Counted from the stretch's first letter, positions 8,926 to 18,577 are shown. The stretch: 64,000 nt of DNA from Tetragenococcus halophilus subsp. halophilus DSM 20339 (GCF_003841405.1 NZ_PXYA01000003.1:62001-126000), one strand, 5' to 3'. Numbers and translations: made by a program. Notes: generated from the sequence alone by a model not told the origin.

Positions 8926-9482
8926 ATTTTTACCATCTAGGAATTTTCGACGATTTACAAAGTCTACAGGAATTTGTAAGCCAAAAAACATTTTGGGCTC
9001 CTTTGATATTTGTTTTGATCCAAATTTTACAAGTGGTCATTCCAATTATACCTGGTGGAATTTCTCTAGCTGCCGGTGTTTTACTTTTTGGACCATTAGA
9101 GGGTTTTTTATACAATTATATAGGAATTTGTATCGGTTCTCTGATACTCTTTTGGTTAGGACGCCAATATGGAAGGCCCCTTGTTTTGCGCTTAGTAAAT
9201 GAAAAAACTTACTATAAATATATTCATTGGCTAGATAACCAAAAACGTTTTGATCGTCTTTTTACTTTAGCTATATTTTTCCCTATAGCTCCAGATGATG
9301 CTTTGTGCTTAATGGCAAGTTTAACTAAAATTTCTTTTAAAAAGTTTACCTGGATTATTTTATTAGCAAAACCTGCTTCTGTCTTTGCATATAGTCTCGT
9401 TTTATTATATGGCAGTGAACACATCATCCAATTTCTATTATAAAAAAATTTGAGGTCATAGTTTAAGTGTCAAACAAAATTT

Positions 9483-9511
9483 TTGGTCATACTTTGTAAT
9501 TATGTTATAGT
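9483..9511 (+). promoter_or_regulatory. Sigma-A-type promoter of the 52-aa gene
   Basis: TTGGTC (9483-9488) and TATAGT (9506-9511) are separated by 17 bases, about 45 bp ahead of the start codon at 9556. Confidence 0.7.
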
Positions 9512-9555
9512 ACGAAAGGTTGTTGTTATAAAAAATTTTAAGGAGGGATGTATAA

Positions 9556-9714
9556 ATGACATTTAAAAAAGAAGATTTAGCTTATCGTATCGCTTTTGAT
9601 ACAAACACAAACCAATTTATGGCAATTGATTCAAAAGATGAACAACATGTCGCTTACGGTGTAACCATCGAACACGCAATTAAAAACTTAAATGCTGAAA
9701 AAGCCAACGTCTAG
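9556..9714 (+). CDS. Small hypothetical protein, 52 aa
   Basis: This short gene starts MTFKKEDLAYRIAFDTNTNQ and ends LNAEKANV. It has AAGGAGGG 9 bases before the ATG, a good promoter upstream, and a strong terminator downstream, so it is a complete transcription unit. The product is soluble and mildly acidic, with no membrane span or cysteines. I do not recognise a characterised family. The layout (a beta-like first half FDTNTNQFMAID and a helical end HAIKNLNAEKA) suggests a small folded domain. It sits between the IS-split TVP38 gene and pgi. Confidence 0.75.
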   Translation: MTFKKEDLAYRIAFDTNTNQFMAIDSKDEQHVAYGVTIEHAIKNLNAEKANV

Positions 9715-9756
9715 AGAAAGGATCTCTCAAATGAATTCAACTGTTTCTTCTTGCTG

Positions 9757-9802
9757 AAGCTGTTAGTAGTAATGAGCACTTTTACTGCTAACAGCTTTTT
9801 TG
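9757..9802 (+). terminator. Terminator of the 52-aa gene
   Basis: AAGCTGTTAGTAGTAA pairs with TTACTGCTAACAGCTT (one bulge) and is followed by TTTTTTG. Confidence 0.87.
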
Positions 9803-9811
9803 TATGCAAAA

Positions 9812-9841
9812 AAAGACGCTCAAAATGAGCGCCTTTTTTCT
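9812..9841 (-). terminator. Terminator of pgi
   Basis: The hairpin GGCGCTCA-TTTT-TGAGCGTC, read on the minus strand, is followed by TTTTTTT. It lies just after the pgi stop codon and is symmetric enough to act both ways. Confidence 0.87.
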
Positions 9842-9864
9842 TCCTACAGACTACAAATACTGAT

Positions 9865-11211
9865 TTATAGCCGTTCATTTAATTTACCTGCCAAGTCTTC
9901 ATAACCTGGTTTACCTAATAAGGCAAACATATTATTTTTATACTCTTCTACTCCCGGTTGGTCAAACGGATTTACGCCATTTAAGTAACCTGAGATTCCT
10001 ACAGCAATTTCAAAGAAATACATGGTATATCCTAATGTATACTCATCCATTTCTGGAATTTTCAATAATAGATTTGGAACATTGCCATCCGTATGTGCTA
10101 GTAATGTTCCTTCAAATGCTTTGGTATTTACAAAGTCAATTTCTTTTCCCTGTAAGTAACCTAATCCATCTAAATCGGATTCTTGTTTTGGAATAGAAAC
10201 ACTTTTACGTGGATTTTCTACTTTTACAACAGTTTCAAATACATTGCGTGTGCCATCTTGAATCGTTTGGCCCACAGAGTGAAGATCTGTTGAAAAGTTC
10301 GCACTTGATGGATAAATTCCTTTTTGATCTTTTCCTTCTGATTCACCGTATAATTGTTTCCACCATTCAGAGAAATATTGCATTCCTGGTTCATAGTTGA
10401 CCAAAATTTCAATAGCTTTATCTTTACGGTGCAAAATATTACGCAAAGCAGCGTATTGGTAAGCTTCATTTTTCTTCAAGTCTGGATCCATATACGCTTT
10501 ACGAGCATCAACCGCACCTTGCATTAAAGCGTCGATATCTGCGCCACTAACAGCAATAGGCAATAAACCAACAGGTGTTAATACAGTAAAACGTCCACCT
10601 ACGTCGTCTGGAATGACAAAAGTTTCCCAGCCTTGCGCGTCAGCTTCTTCTTTTACAGCACCTTTTTGACGATCTGTTGTCGCATAAATTCGTTTATTGG
10701 CTTCTTTTTCACCATACTTATTAATCAGTAATTCTTTAAATACTCGGAATGCGATGGCTGGTTCGGTAGTTGTACCAGATTTTGAAATAACATTTACAGA
10801 AAAATCACGATCACCGATCATTTCAATCAGATCTGCAAGATAGGTAGAAGAAATGGAATTACCCGCAAAAACCACTTGTGGTGTCTTTCGTTGTTCTTTT
10901 GGTAACGCATTATAAAATGAGTGTTGTAAAAACTCAATAGCTGCGCGTGCTCCTAAATAAGAGCCTCCAATACCAATCACAACTAATACATCAGAATCTG
11001 ATTTAATTTTCTCTGCTGCTTTTTTAACACGAGAGAATTCTTCTTTATCGTAGTTTTCCGGCAAGTCGATCCAGCCTAAGAAATCATTTCCAGCACCTGT
11101 TCCGTTTCTTAACGCTGTATCTGCAGCGGTTACTTGATTTTGCATATAGTCAAGTTCATGTTCACTAACAAATGGTGTTACCTTTGAATAATCAAATGAA
11201 ATATGTCCCAT
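9865..11211 (-). CDS. pgi: Glucose-6-phosphate isomerase
   Basis: Cytoplasmic glycolytic enzyme interconverting glucose 6-phosphate and fructose 6-phosphate. At 448 residues it has the usual length for the short Gram-positive form. The sugar-phosphate isomerase signatures are present: [14 protein letters not shown] (about residues 76-89), [16 protein letters not shown] (phosphate-binding loop), [17 protein letters not shown], and the C-terminal [11 protein letters not shown] containing the catalytic-region lysine neighbourhood. The ATG at 11211 has AAGGAGGAGG directly upstream. The gene is monocistronic by its own terminator and lies after gdhA in the same orientation with an 86-base gap. Confidence 0.97.
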   Translation of the reverse strand: MGHISFDYSKVTPFVSEHELDYMQNQVTAADTALRNGTGAGNDFLGWIDLPENYDKEEFSRVKKAAEKIKSDSDVLVVIGIGGSYLGARAAIEFLQHSFYNALPKEQRKTPQVVFAGNSISSTYLADLIEMIGDRDFSVNVISKSGTTTEPAIAFRVFKELLINKYGEKEANKRIYATTDRQKGAVKEEADAQGWETFVIPDDVGGRFTVLTPVGLLPIAVSGADIDALMQGAVDARKAYMDPDLKKNEAYQYAALRNILHRKDKAIEILVNYEPGMQYFSEWWKQLYGESEGKDQKGIYPSSANFSTDLHSVGQTIQDGTRNVFETVVKVENPRKSVSIPKQESDLDGLGYLQGKEIDFVNTKAFEGTLLAHTDGNVPNLLLKIPEMDEYTLGYTMYFFEIAVGISGYLNGVNPFDQPGVEEYKNNMFALLGKPGYEDLAGKLNERL

Positions 11212-11297
11212 GTTGCCTCCTCCTTAAAAAAGTAAAGTAGTAATGTATACACTACTACTATACTTTTTTTATTATTGTTTTTCAAGTAATTATTCCA

Positions 11298-12647
11298 TCA
11301 TACAAGACCTTGCTCAGTCATTGCCTTAGCCACTCGATCAAATCCTGCAATGTTGGCACCAAGCATAAAGTTATTTTCTGAACCATACTCTTGGGCAGCA
11401 TCACGAGTACTTTCATAGATCTTCTTCATAATCGTATTTAACTGCTTGTCCACGTCATTTTTTTCCCACTGCAAACGTTGTGAGTTTTGACTCATTTCTA
11501 AAGCAGAAACTGCAACCCCTCCAGCATTTGCTGCTTTTCCAGGGCAATAAGAGATACCTTTGTCAATAAAATATTCGCTAGCTTCCATTACACAAGGCAT
11601 ATTCGCCCCTTCTGCTACAATCTTAGCGCCATTTTCCACGATAACTTCTGCATTTTCTTTATCAATTTCATTTTGCGTAGCACACGGAAAAGCAAGATCA
11701 TAAGGTATTTTTAACTCCCACACATTGCCAGCTTCATAATATTGAGCCTGCGGGCGTTTTTTAGTATAAGCAGTTAAACGATCACGATCAACTTCTTTGA
11801 CCTGTTTTAATAAATCTAAGTCAATACCTTCTTTATCGTAAATATATCCATTAGAATCGGAACAAGTCACTGGCTTAGCGCCTAATTGTTGTAATTTTTC
11901 AATCGCATAGATTGCCACATTTCCACTTCCAGAAACTGCTGCAGTTTTGCCTTTAAAATTTTCGTTTTTATCCGCTAAAAGATGTTTAACAAAATAGACA
12001 ACGCCATACCCGGTCGCTTCAGTGCGCCCTTTGCTACCCCAAAAATCTAGTGGCTTACCTGTCAATACCCCGGTGTCATATTGTTTTAAACGTTTATAAG
12101 TACCGTATAAATACCCGATCTCACGAGCACCAACACCAATATCACCGGCTGGAATATCCAAATTTGGTCCAATATGTTTGGATAATTCTGTCATAAAGCT
12201 TTGGCAAAAACGCATAATTTCATCATCTGATTTTCCTTTTGGATCAAAATCACTCCCACCTTTGCCGCCGCCAATAGGTAAACCGGTCAAACTGTTTTTA
12301 AAGATTTGTTCAAAACCTAAGAATTTTAAAATACTTAAGTTAACGCTAGGATGGAATCTAAGTCCGCCCTTATAAGGCCCTAATGCCGAATTAAATTGAA
12401 TACGATAGCCACGATTAACGCGCCAATTTCCCTGATCGTCTTGCCAAGGCACACGAAATTGTAAAATACGTTCAGGTTCAGTCAATATCGCTAATAAATT
12501 TTTTTCCACATATTCAGGATTTTTTTCTAAAAAGGGTTTTACAGTAGATAAAAATTCATCCACTGCTTGTAAAAATTCTGTCTGATGTGGATCTTTATTA
12601 TGGACCGTTTCTTGTACTGCGGTTATTGCATCATTGATTTTTGTCAT
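11298..12647 (-). CDS. gdhA: NADP-specific glutamate dehydrogenase
   Basis: Cytoplasmic enzyme that reductively aminates 2-oxoglutarate to glutamate. The 449-residue length and MTKINDAITAV... start match the hexameric NADP-type enzymes of bacteria. Substrate-binding and catalytic lysines are visible in GPYKGGLRF (Lys 93) and PIGGGKGGSDF (Lys 129). The Rossmann fold follows with AAVSGSGNVAIYA. NADP preference is inferred from the family branch. The ATG at 12647 has CGGAGGAGG 8 bases before it. No CRE-like site was evident in the short upstream region. Confidence 0.96.
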   Translation of the reverse strand: MTKINDAITAVQETVHNKDPHQTEFLQAVDEFLSTVKPFLEKNPEYVEKNLLAILTEPERILQFRVPWQDDQGNWRVNRGYRIQFNSALGPYKGGLRFHPSVNLSILKFLGFEQIFKNSLTGLPIGGGKGGSDFDPKGKSDDEIMRFCQSFMTELSKHIGPNLDIPAGDIGVGAREIGYLYGTYKRLKQYDTGVLTGKPLDFWGSKGRTEATGYGVVYFVKHLLADKNENFKGKTAAVSGSGNVAIYAIEKLQQLGAKPVTCSDSNGYIYDKEGIDLDLLKQVKEVDRDRLTAYTKKRPQAQYYEAGNVWELKIPYDLAFPCATQNEIDKENAEVIVENGAKIVAEGANMPCVMEASEYFIDKGISYCPGKAANAGGVAVSALEMSQNSQRLQWEKNDVDKQLNTIMKKIYESTRDAAQEYGSENNFMLGANIAGFDRVAKAMTEQGLV

Positions 12648-12783
12648 AAAAATACCTCCTCCGTATTTCCTGCTATTTTATCAGAAAAATTTTTTATGCG
12701 CACCTTTTTTTTGTAATTTTCAAATAATTTTTCCGAAAAATCCAAAAAATATCATGAACTTAATGCGCTTTACTTATTAAAAA

Positions 12784-12847
12784 AAGACAATAGCCCAAGT
12801 AGCCAATTTTATAAATACTTATCACATAGCTACTCTACTATTGTCTT
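12784..12847 (-). terminator. Long-stem terminator after the rlmI-aroD-ebsC operon
   Basis: AAGACAATAG (12784-12793) pairs with CTATTGTCTT (12838-12847), with inner pairs AGTAGC/GCTACT. On the minus strand it is followed by TTTTTTTAAT. It lies about 30 bases past the ebsC stop. Confidence 0.82.
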
Positions 12848-12876
12848 ATTTCTGTACTATTCTATCATTGCATATT

Positions 12877-13362
12877 TTATACTGTAATATCAGCAAATTC
12901 ACCATTTACCAAATTTGCTAAATCTTCTGGCGCAAGTTCGATCTGCAGCCCCCGTTTTCCTGCTGAAACTAAAATTGAAGCAAAATCTTTGGCTGTTATG
13001 TCAATATAAGTAGGAAATTTCTTTTTCATCCCTATAGGCGAACAACCACCTCTGATATAACCAGTTGTCTTTTCTAAGTCTTTTAAATGTAACATTTCAA
13101 CTTTTTTATTCTGACTGACTTTTGCAATCTTTTTTAAATCTAATTCTCTATCTCCAGGAACCACAGCAACAAGTGTGCCGGTTTTATTTCCTACAACGAC
13201 TAAAGTTTTAAAAATTTGAGAAATATTTTCATCTAACTCATCAGCTACATGATCAGCACTCAACTGCGCCTCATTCCAAGCATATTCATATTCTTGATAA
13301 GAAATATTTTGTTGTTCAACAAGGCGAATAGCGTTCGTCTTGTCTTTTTTCTTCTTACTCAA
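12877..13362 (-). CDS. ybaK: Cys-tRNA(Pro) deacylase (YbaK/EbsC family)
   Basis: Trans-editing enzyme that hydrolyses mischarged Cys-tRNA(Pro). The 161-residue protein is one YbaK/ProX domain with the expected features: KTNAIRLVEQQNISYQEYEY at the start, QIFKTLVVVGNKTGTLVAVVPG (about residues 48-70), and YIRGGCSPIGMKKKFPTYID containing the conserved GGCSPIG motif. It is also close to EbsC of enterococci. The ATG at 13362 overlaps the aroD stop by 4 bases, so it is translated in the same operon. Confidence 0.92.
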   Translation of the reverse strand: MSKKKKDKTNAIRLVEQQNISYQEYEYAWNEAQLSADHVADELDENISQIFKTLVVVGNKTGTLVAVVPGDRELDLKKIAKVSQNKKVEMLHLKDLEKTTGYIRGGCSPIGMKKKFPTYIDITAKDFASILVSAGKRGLQIELAPEDLANLVNGEFADITV

Positions 13363-14156
13363 TGAACTTCCCTCTCATCATTATCGCTTGTACTAAATTT
13401 TTCTTTTACACTTAATGTTTCTAACACAAATTGCAATTCATCAATAGGAATTTGGCCAGGTGCTGAGCTTTGCGCTTCATCCAATGAACCAAAAGTAAGA
13501 ACAGAACCTGTAATCTCTCCTGTGATCCTTGAGACTTTCCCTAAATCTGACATAGAAATGGTTGCAATAGGTAATTCATTAAAAGCTCGAACTCTTGAAA
13601 CAAGATTCATCATTCTTAATACGTCTTGCAAATTATGAGGCATGGCAGCGATTTTTCCAATATCGGCGCCAAATTGATTCATAACGCCAACACGATAAAT
13701 CATCGTCGCATCTTCTGGTGTTTGGTCATAATCATGGCTACTCATCATGATTTTAGTTCCTTGAATTTTTAAATCTTGCACAAACTTACGTCCTAAATAC
13801 TCAACTTTTCCAAATTCTATATCCATTAAGTCAACTTTTTGTGTGCTAGCTGCTGACAAACACAAATCATGGTACATTTTTAAAGAGACTGGCCGGCTTC
13901 CACCTTCTTCAACAGAACGAAAGGTATATAACAGAATTTTTTCTGGAAGAATCCCTGCAATCATTTCTAAAGTATCTATCATATCATCAATCTCTTCACT
14001 TTCATGAAAAAGATCAGCACGCCATTCTACGATCTCAGCGACTGAGTGTTTTACACGATTTGCTTGTTCCGCTATTTCTTCTGTAGTTTTTCCCGTAATA
14101 GGTACACACATTTTAGGACGACCGTTGCCTATCTTTGTACTTTTTATCTCTAACAA
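13359..14156 (-). CDS. aroD: 3-dehydroquinate dehydratase, type I
   Basis: Third step of the shikimate pathway, dehydrating 3-dehydroquinate through a Schiff base. Catalytic residues are in place: His in MMSSHDYDQTP and Lys in GADIGKIAAMP, with EWRADLF early and FGSLDEAQSSAPGQIP at the C-terminus. I place the start at the TTG at 14156 (MLEIKSTKIGNGRPKMCVP, 265 residues), because GAGGGAG lies 5 bases before it. The ATG at 14189 would overlap rlmI by 14 bases and has no clear ribosome site. It is cotranscribed with rlmI and ebsC. Other aro genes are not in the window. Confidence 0.93.
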   Translation of the reverse strand: MLEIKSTKIGNGRPKMCVPITGKTTEEIAEQANRVKHSVAEIVEWRADLFHESEEIDDMIDTLEMIAGILPEKILLYTFRSVEEGGSRPVSLKMYHDLCLSAASTQKVDLMDIEFGKVEYLGRKFVQDLKIQGTKIMMSSHDYDQTPEDATMIYRVGVMNQFGADIGKIAAMPHNLQDVLRMMNLVSRVRAFNELPIATISMSDLGKVSRITGEITGSVLTFGSLDEAQSSAPGQIPIDELQFVLETLSVKEKFSTSDNDEREVH

Positions 14157-14175
14157 AAAAACTCCCTCATTTCTA

Positions 14176-15345
14176 TTAACTTTTTTCAATTTGATAAAAA
14201 TAAACTTTTAAATAATCTCCTTCAGGAAAAGACGAGTGAATAACATAGTCTTTAGGCAGATGAAATTTTTTAATTAATTTGTAAGTAACATTTTTCTCTT
14301 GCAAAGCTTTTTCAATCATTGTTTGGAATTTTTTAGAAGAAACATTGCCTGCATTGGTTGAAGCAATAATCATTCCTTGCCTATTTAAAATTTCTACACT
14401 ATCTTCAACTAAGCTCCCATAGTCTTTAGCTACCCGGAATACTTTTTTCTTATTTCTAGCAAAACTCGGTGGGTCCAAAATAATACAATCAAAGCTTAAA
14501 CCTTTTTTCTTGGCGTACTTAAAATAATCAAAAGTATCCATTACATGAATCATTTGTTGCTCAAGATCAATTTGATTTACATTAAACTGTTCTTTTGTTT
14601 TTTTCAAACTGCGCTTTGCTAGATCAACACTGGTGGTACTTTTAGCTTCACCCACAGCAGCGGCGACAGAAAATGCGCCTGTATAGCTAAACATATTTAA
14701 AACATCTTTGTTTCTAACAAAGCCTGAAGCAAGTAAAGCTCTAACTTCTCGCTGATCTAAAAAGATTCCAGTCATTAATCCTTCATTTAAATATACCACA
14801 TAATTTACATTGTTTTCTTTAATATGTAACGGTTCAGGAGCTTTTATTCCTGCAAGCAGGTTTGAATAGGGTTGATCTGTTTGAAAACGCAACTTTTCAT
14901 AGATTCCCTCTATTTCGGGAAAAACTTCTTTAAAAGCAGAAATAATTTCTTCTTGCTTATGATATAAAGTACGATTATACCAAGAAACTACGGCAAAATC
15001 ACCATATTTATCTACCGTCATCCCACCTAGGCCATCTCCTGCACTGTTAAGGAGTCGAAAGGCATCGGTTTTTTTGTCCCGATAAAAAGCGCGACGTTTT
15101 TCTTTTGCCTGAAAAAATAATTCAACAAAAAACGCATGGTTAAGCGGCCAATTTTTTGTAGTTAAACTCCAGCCTACACCATTATTTTGTACGCCAAGAT
15201 ATCCTTTTGCAATGCGTTTTCCTTCTTTATTAACAAAATCGACCCATTGATTTTCTTGTATTTGATCCAATAAATCATCTTCTTGTAATAAGGGATAGCC
15301 ATTTTGTACACGTTTTGCTGCTTGTTGCGTGATCTTAATTTCCAT
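14176..15345 (-). CDS. rlmI: RlmI-type class I SAM-dependent rRNA methyltransferase with PUA domain
   Basis: Probable 23S rRNA m5C methyltransferase (RlmI/YccW-like; YwbD in bacilli). The 389-residue chain has an N-terminal PUA domain (about residues 1-75). A middle EEHEE-like segment contains RLLNSAGDGLGGMTVDKYG. The Rossmann methyltransferase domain has VLNMFSYTGAFSVAAAVGEAK (SAM loop), the acidic SVDLAKRSL, and the catalytic CIILDPPSFARNKK. It is the first gene of the operon with aroD and ebsC. The target nucleotide is inferred from the family. Confidence 0.9.
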   Translation of the reverse strand: MEIKITQQAAKRVQNGYPLLQEDDLLDQIQENQWVDFVNKEGKRIAKGYLGVQNNGVGWSLTTKNWPLNHAFFVELFFQAKEKRRAFYRDKKTDAFRLLNSAGDGLGGMTVDKYGDFAVVSWYNRTLYHKQEEIISAFKEVFPEIEGIYEKLRFQTDQPYSNLLAGIKAPEPLHIKENNVNYVVYLNEGLMTGIFLDQREVRALLASGFVRNKDVLNMFSYTGAFSVAAAVGEAKSTTSVDLAKRSLKKTKEQFNVNQIDLEQQMIHVMDTFDYFKYAKKKGLSFDCIILDPPSFARNKKKVFRVAKDYGSLVEDSVEILNRQGMIIASTNAGNVSSKKFQTMIEKALQEKNVTYKLIKKFHLPKDYVIHSSFPEGDYLKVYFYQIEKS

Positions 15346-15562
15346 ATATTCACCTGTTCATCTTATTCATTGCTTACCAATTAAGTATATCAAATCCTAC
15401 AATTTTTGTCTTTCACGAAAGAATTGATAAGAAAAACTTAATTTGCCCTACACAAACCTAATTTTATTGACAGTCAAACCGGGGCTTAGTAAAATATTAT
15501 TGATGAATGAAAACAGTAGAAAAATTTTTCATGACCCAGGTCAGAAAGTGAGGAACAAACTT

Positions 15563-17674
15563 TTGAAGAATGTAAAAATACCAAATCTTCTAAATACAAG
15601 ATTAGGCTTTTTTGGCCTATTAACAATACTACTTTGGGCTAAAAATATCTTTGCCTATTTTACGGAATTTAATTTAGGTGTCGACAGCCCGATCCAGTAT
15701 TTTATTCTGCTCATTAATCCAATAGCAACAACGCTATTTCTATTATCCATTGCTTTATATGTAAGAAGAACCAAGGCATCGTATTTTACCATGCTTTTTA
15801 TTTATTTCTTGGTGACAGTATTACTTTTTGCAAATGTCGCTTATTATCGTGAATTTACTGACTTTATTACTATTAATACCATTTTAGGTGCCGGTAAAGT
15901 TGCTGGAGGATTGGCAGGTAGCACATTAGAGCTGCTAAAAGTAAGTGATATCTTCTACTTTATTGATTTTGTTATCATCGCAATCGCACTTGTTATGAAA
16001 AAAATCAAGTTAGACGATCGCCCCATCCGAGCTAGAACAGCTTTAGCTGTCACAGCCCTAGCTGTAATGGTTTTTTCAGGAAATCTATTTTTAGCAGAAA
16101 CAGATCGTTCAGGTCTATTAACCCGTACTTTCTCTCGTGATTATCTAGTAAAATATCTTGGTATTAACGCTTATACAGCTTACGACGCTGTTCAAACTTA
16201 TCAGACAACACAAGTTCGAGCAGAAGCTAGCCCTAACGATATGGATGAAGTTGAAGATTATGTTGATGATCACTATGCTGAGCCTAATGACGAATATTAT
16301 GGCATGGCAGAAGGCAAAAATGTTATCTATATTCATTTAGAAAGTGTGCAACAATTTTTAGTTGATTATGAACTAGAAGATGAAAATGGCGAAAAACACG
16401 AAGTAATGCCCTTTATTAATAGCTTATTCCATGATGATAGTACCTTTAGTTTTGATAACTTCTTCCATCAAGTTGCGGCTGGAAAAACTAGTGATGCAGA
16501 AACATTAATGGATAACTCACTGTTTGGTTTAAACCAAGGATCGTTTTTCACGCAATTCGGTGGAAAAAATACTTTTGAATCAGCACCAAATATCTTAAAA
16601 CAAACAAAAGATTATGATTCTGCTGTCTTCCATGGAAATGAAGGAAACTTTTGGAATCGTAATGAAGTTTACAAACACTTTGGTTATGATTATTTCTTTG
16701 ACGCAAATTATTATGATGTCAATGATGAGAATTCATTCCAATATGGCTTACATGACAAACCATTTTTCGAACAATCTGCCCAATATCTTGAACACTTGCA
16801 ACAACCGTTTTATTCCAAGTTTATCGCTGTATCAAATCATTATCCTTATTCTGAGTTTACAAATGATGAAGCTGGTTTCCCACTTGCTGATACACCAGAT
16901 AACACAATCAATGGTTATTTTGCGACGGCGAACTATTTGGATACAGCTGTGGAAGAGTTCTTCGATTACTTGAAAGAATCTGGTTTATACGATAATTCCG
17001 TCATTGTTTTATACGGAGATCACTATGGAATTTCTGATGGACGTAACGAAAACCTAGCAGAATTATTAGGTAAAGATAGTAGTGAATGGGATAATTATGA
17101 CAATGCTCAAATGCAACGCGTTCCTTACATGATTCATGTTCCTGGACAAGATAAAGGTGGCGTTGATCATACCTATGGCGGTGAAGTAGACGCGATGCCT
17201 ACACTCTTACATTTATTGGGAGTAGATACCAAAAATTATATTCAAATGGGACAAGATCTGTTGTCTGACGAACACCAAGAAGTAGCAGCTATGCGAGACG
17301 GCTCCTTCGTATCCCCTGATTATACAAATTATTCAGGTACATTATATGATAACGAAAGTGGAGAGCCAATTGAATCACCTACAGAAGAACAACAAGCAAC
17401 AGTTAAGGAATTACAAGATGCGGTCAATAAACAGCTTGAAACTTCCGATAAGGTAACACAAGGTGATTTACTTCGTTTCCACTCTGGAAGCGGGCTTAAT
17501 CCAATTGATCCTAATGATTATGATTACAAAGATATTGATAAGCGATTGCTTAAAAAAGAGGAAGATTTAGGCGATGAATCTACCAGTATCTATTCAGAAA
17601 ATGGCGATGAATCTACTGAGGATGAATATGAATCAAAATCCTATCAAGAGTATCATCCAGAAGCTAAGGAATAA
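15563..17674 (+). CDS. ltaS: Lipoteichoic acid synthase, LtaS type
   Basis: Membrane enzyme that polymerises glycerol phosphate from phosphatidylglycerol onto the lipid anchor of lipoteichoic acid. There are five N-terminal spans (about residues 13-175) and then an extracellular sulfatase-like domain. The Mn-coordinating Glu is in YIHLESVQQF (about 260), the nucleophile is Thr 309 in GKTSDAETLMDNS, and the distal metal residues are in LYGDHYGISDGR. I choose the TTG at 15563 (protein MKNVKIPNLLNTRLGFF, 703 residues) because GTGAGG precedes it and orthologues start there; frames reach back to 15443. The C-terminal tail is acidic, repetitive and disordered. It continues in frame past the stop for 11 more codons to 17710. 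Confidence 0.93.
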   Translation: MKNVKIPNLLNTRLGFFGLLTILLWAKNIFAYFTEFNLGVDSPIQYFILLINPIATTLFLLSIALYVRRTKASYFTMLFIYFLVTVLLFANVAYYREFTDFITINTILGAGKVAGGLAGSTLELLKVSDIFYFIDFVIIAIALVMKKIKLDDRPIRARTALAVTALAVMVFSGNLFLAETDRSGLLTRTFSRDYLVKYLGINAYTAYDAVQTYQTTQVRAEASPNDMDEVEDYVDDHYAEPNDEYYGMAEGKNVIYIHLESVQQFLVDYELEDENGEKHEVMPFINSLFHDDSTFSFDNFFHQVAAGKTSDAETLMDNSLFGLNQGSFFTQFGGKNTFESAPNILKQTKDYDSAVFHGNEGNFWNRNEVYKHFGYDYFFDANYYDVNDENSFQYGLHDKPFFEQSAQYLEHLQQPFYSKFIAVSNHYPYSEFTNDEAGFPLADTPDNTINGYFATANYLDTAVEEFFDYLKESGLYDNSVIVLYGDHYGISDGRNENLAELLGKDSSEWDNYDNAQMQRVPYMIHVPGQDKGGVDHTYGGEVDAMPTLLHLLGVDTKNYIQMGQDLLSDEHQEVAAMRDGSFVSPDYTNYSGTLYDNESGEPIESPTEEQQATVKELQDAVNKQLETSDKVTQGDLLRFHSGSGLNPIDPNDYDYKDIDKRLLKKEEDLGDESTSIYSENGDESTEDEYESKSYQEYHPEAKE

Positions 17675-17720
17675 TTAGAAGAAGAAAACAATAACGAAAA
17701 TAATGAGTAAGATACAACTA

Positions 17721-17760
17721 AAGAAATCCGAGATCAATGATTGATCTCGGATTTCTTTTT
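17721..17760 (+). terminator. Terminator of ltaS
   Basis: AAGAAATCCGAGATCA and TGATCTCGGATTTCTT form a perfect 16-bp stem with a 5-base loop, followed by TTTTTTT. Confidence 0.95.
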
Positions 17761-17827
17761 TTTACTATAAGTTATTCATATTTTTTTCAAACTCATTTTA
17801 TATACTAAAATCAAGAAGGTGAGAATT

Positions 17828-18577
17828 ATGTCTTTTTCAAAAATTGCTTTAGCTAGTCTAAAATATCATCGACGTATGACTGCTTTTTATGTAATTTTTT
17901 TAGTCATTTCCTTTTTTTTATTATTTATTATTGATAGTTTAAAAATTTCATTACCTTTCATTTATAGTCATATGGAAGACTTATTGAGTTCTTCTGGCTA
18001 TTCATTAGAAAAACAAAGCATCTTAGGATATATACAAGAACCTACTGAAACTATCGGACGTTATTATGATTTTGTAAAAAAAGCAGCCCTTATTTTTTTT
18101 ACTGCGCTATTTTTCATTTATTTTTTTATTTGTCAAATAATCAAGGAAAAAGAATACCTGATTTGGAAAAACTCAGGTAACAGAACACTCTCTTGGGTTT
18201 ATTTTAATTTATTAGAAATGATTTTCCCTTTATTCATCTTTTTTTTAATTTTTGCAGCTATGATAATGCTTCTTCAACATTTTTTTGTAGGAATTATTTT
18301 AAATCAACATTTGAAAATAATTGAAATGGTCCATGGTACAAATACAATCACTGAACAGTTTGGACAAGACAATCTAGACAATTTAGTCGTACGTTTTCCA
18401 CGTACAAATCAGGCACTGATTCAGACAATTTTATTGTCTAGTAAGGAATGGACAAAAATTCTTTTTATATCACTTGGTCAAACCATGCGAAATTTTATTT
18501 TCTTAGTCTTTCCAACTCAAATCGGTGCAATAGGCGTTCATTACTTTTGGAGGCATAAATTTGGAACAAATAACTAA
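17828..18577 (+). CDS. FtsX-like membrane protein, partner of a degenerate ABC ATPase
   Basis: This unrecognised 249-residue protein has about four hydrophobic spans (roughly residues 15-37, 88-108, 128-155, 215-240). There is one external segment between spans 1 and 2, as in small FtsX/BceB-type permeases. The segment IIKEKEYLIWKNSGNRTLSW after span 2 resembles the cytoplasmic coupling loop of such permeases (usually RxxEIxxxxxxG). ATG 17828 is chosen, with AGAAGGTGAG before it. It overlaps the next gene by 17 bases, and that protein looks like a decayed ABC ATPase, so the two probably act together at the membrane. The unit lies between ltaS and a two-component system that reads toward it. 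Function unknown. Confidence 0.7.
   Translation: MSFSKIALASLKYHRRMTAFYVIFLVISFFLLFIIDSLKISLPFIYSHMEDLLSSSGYSLEKQSILGYIQEPTETIGRYYDFVKKAALIFFTALFFIYFFICQIIKEKEYLIWKNSGNRTLSWVYFNLLEMIFPLFIFFLIFAAMIMLLQHFFVGIILNQHLKIIEMVHGTNTITEQFGQDNLDNLVVRFPRTNQALIQTILLSSKEWTKILFISLGQTMRNFIFLVFPTQIGAIGVHYFWRHKFGTNN

Larger units (their letters stand above)
7452..9443 (+). pseudogene. TVP38/TMEM64 (DedA-like, VTT domain) membrane protein, split by an IS element
   Basis: Removing the insertion sequence and one 9-bp duplicate restores an uninterrupted 198-codon frame. The first 88 bases (TTG at 7452, preceded by AGAGGTGG) encode a cytoplasmic start and first span. The junction reads VYFY|HLGIFDDLQSLQEF, and the rest (8935-9443) encodes the VTT/SNARE-associated domain with QVVIPIIPGGISLAAGVLLFGP and FPIAPDDALCLMASLTKI. 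Such proteins are integral membrane proteins, often linked to lipid scrambling or membrane homeostasis. A methionine or ATA/ATT restart inside the right part (for example ATG at 9003? as used by the longest residual frame) could give a truncated 146-residue protein, but the first span and N-terminus would be missing. Confidence 0.88.
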
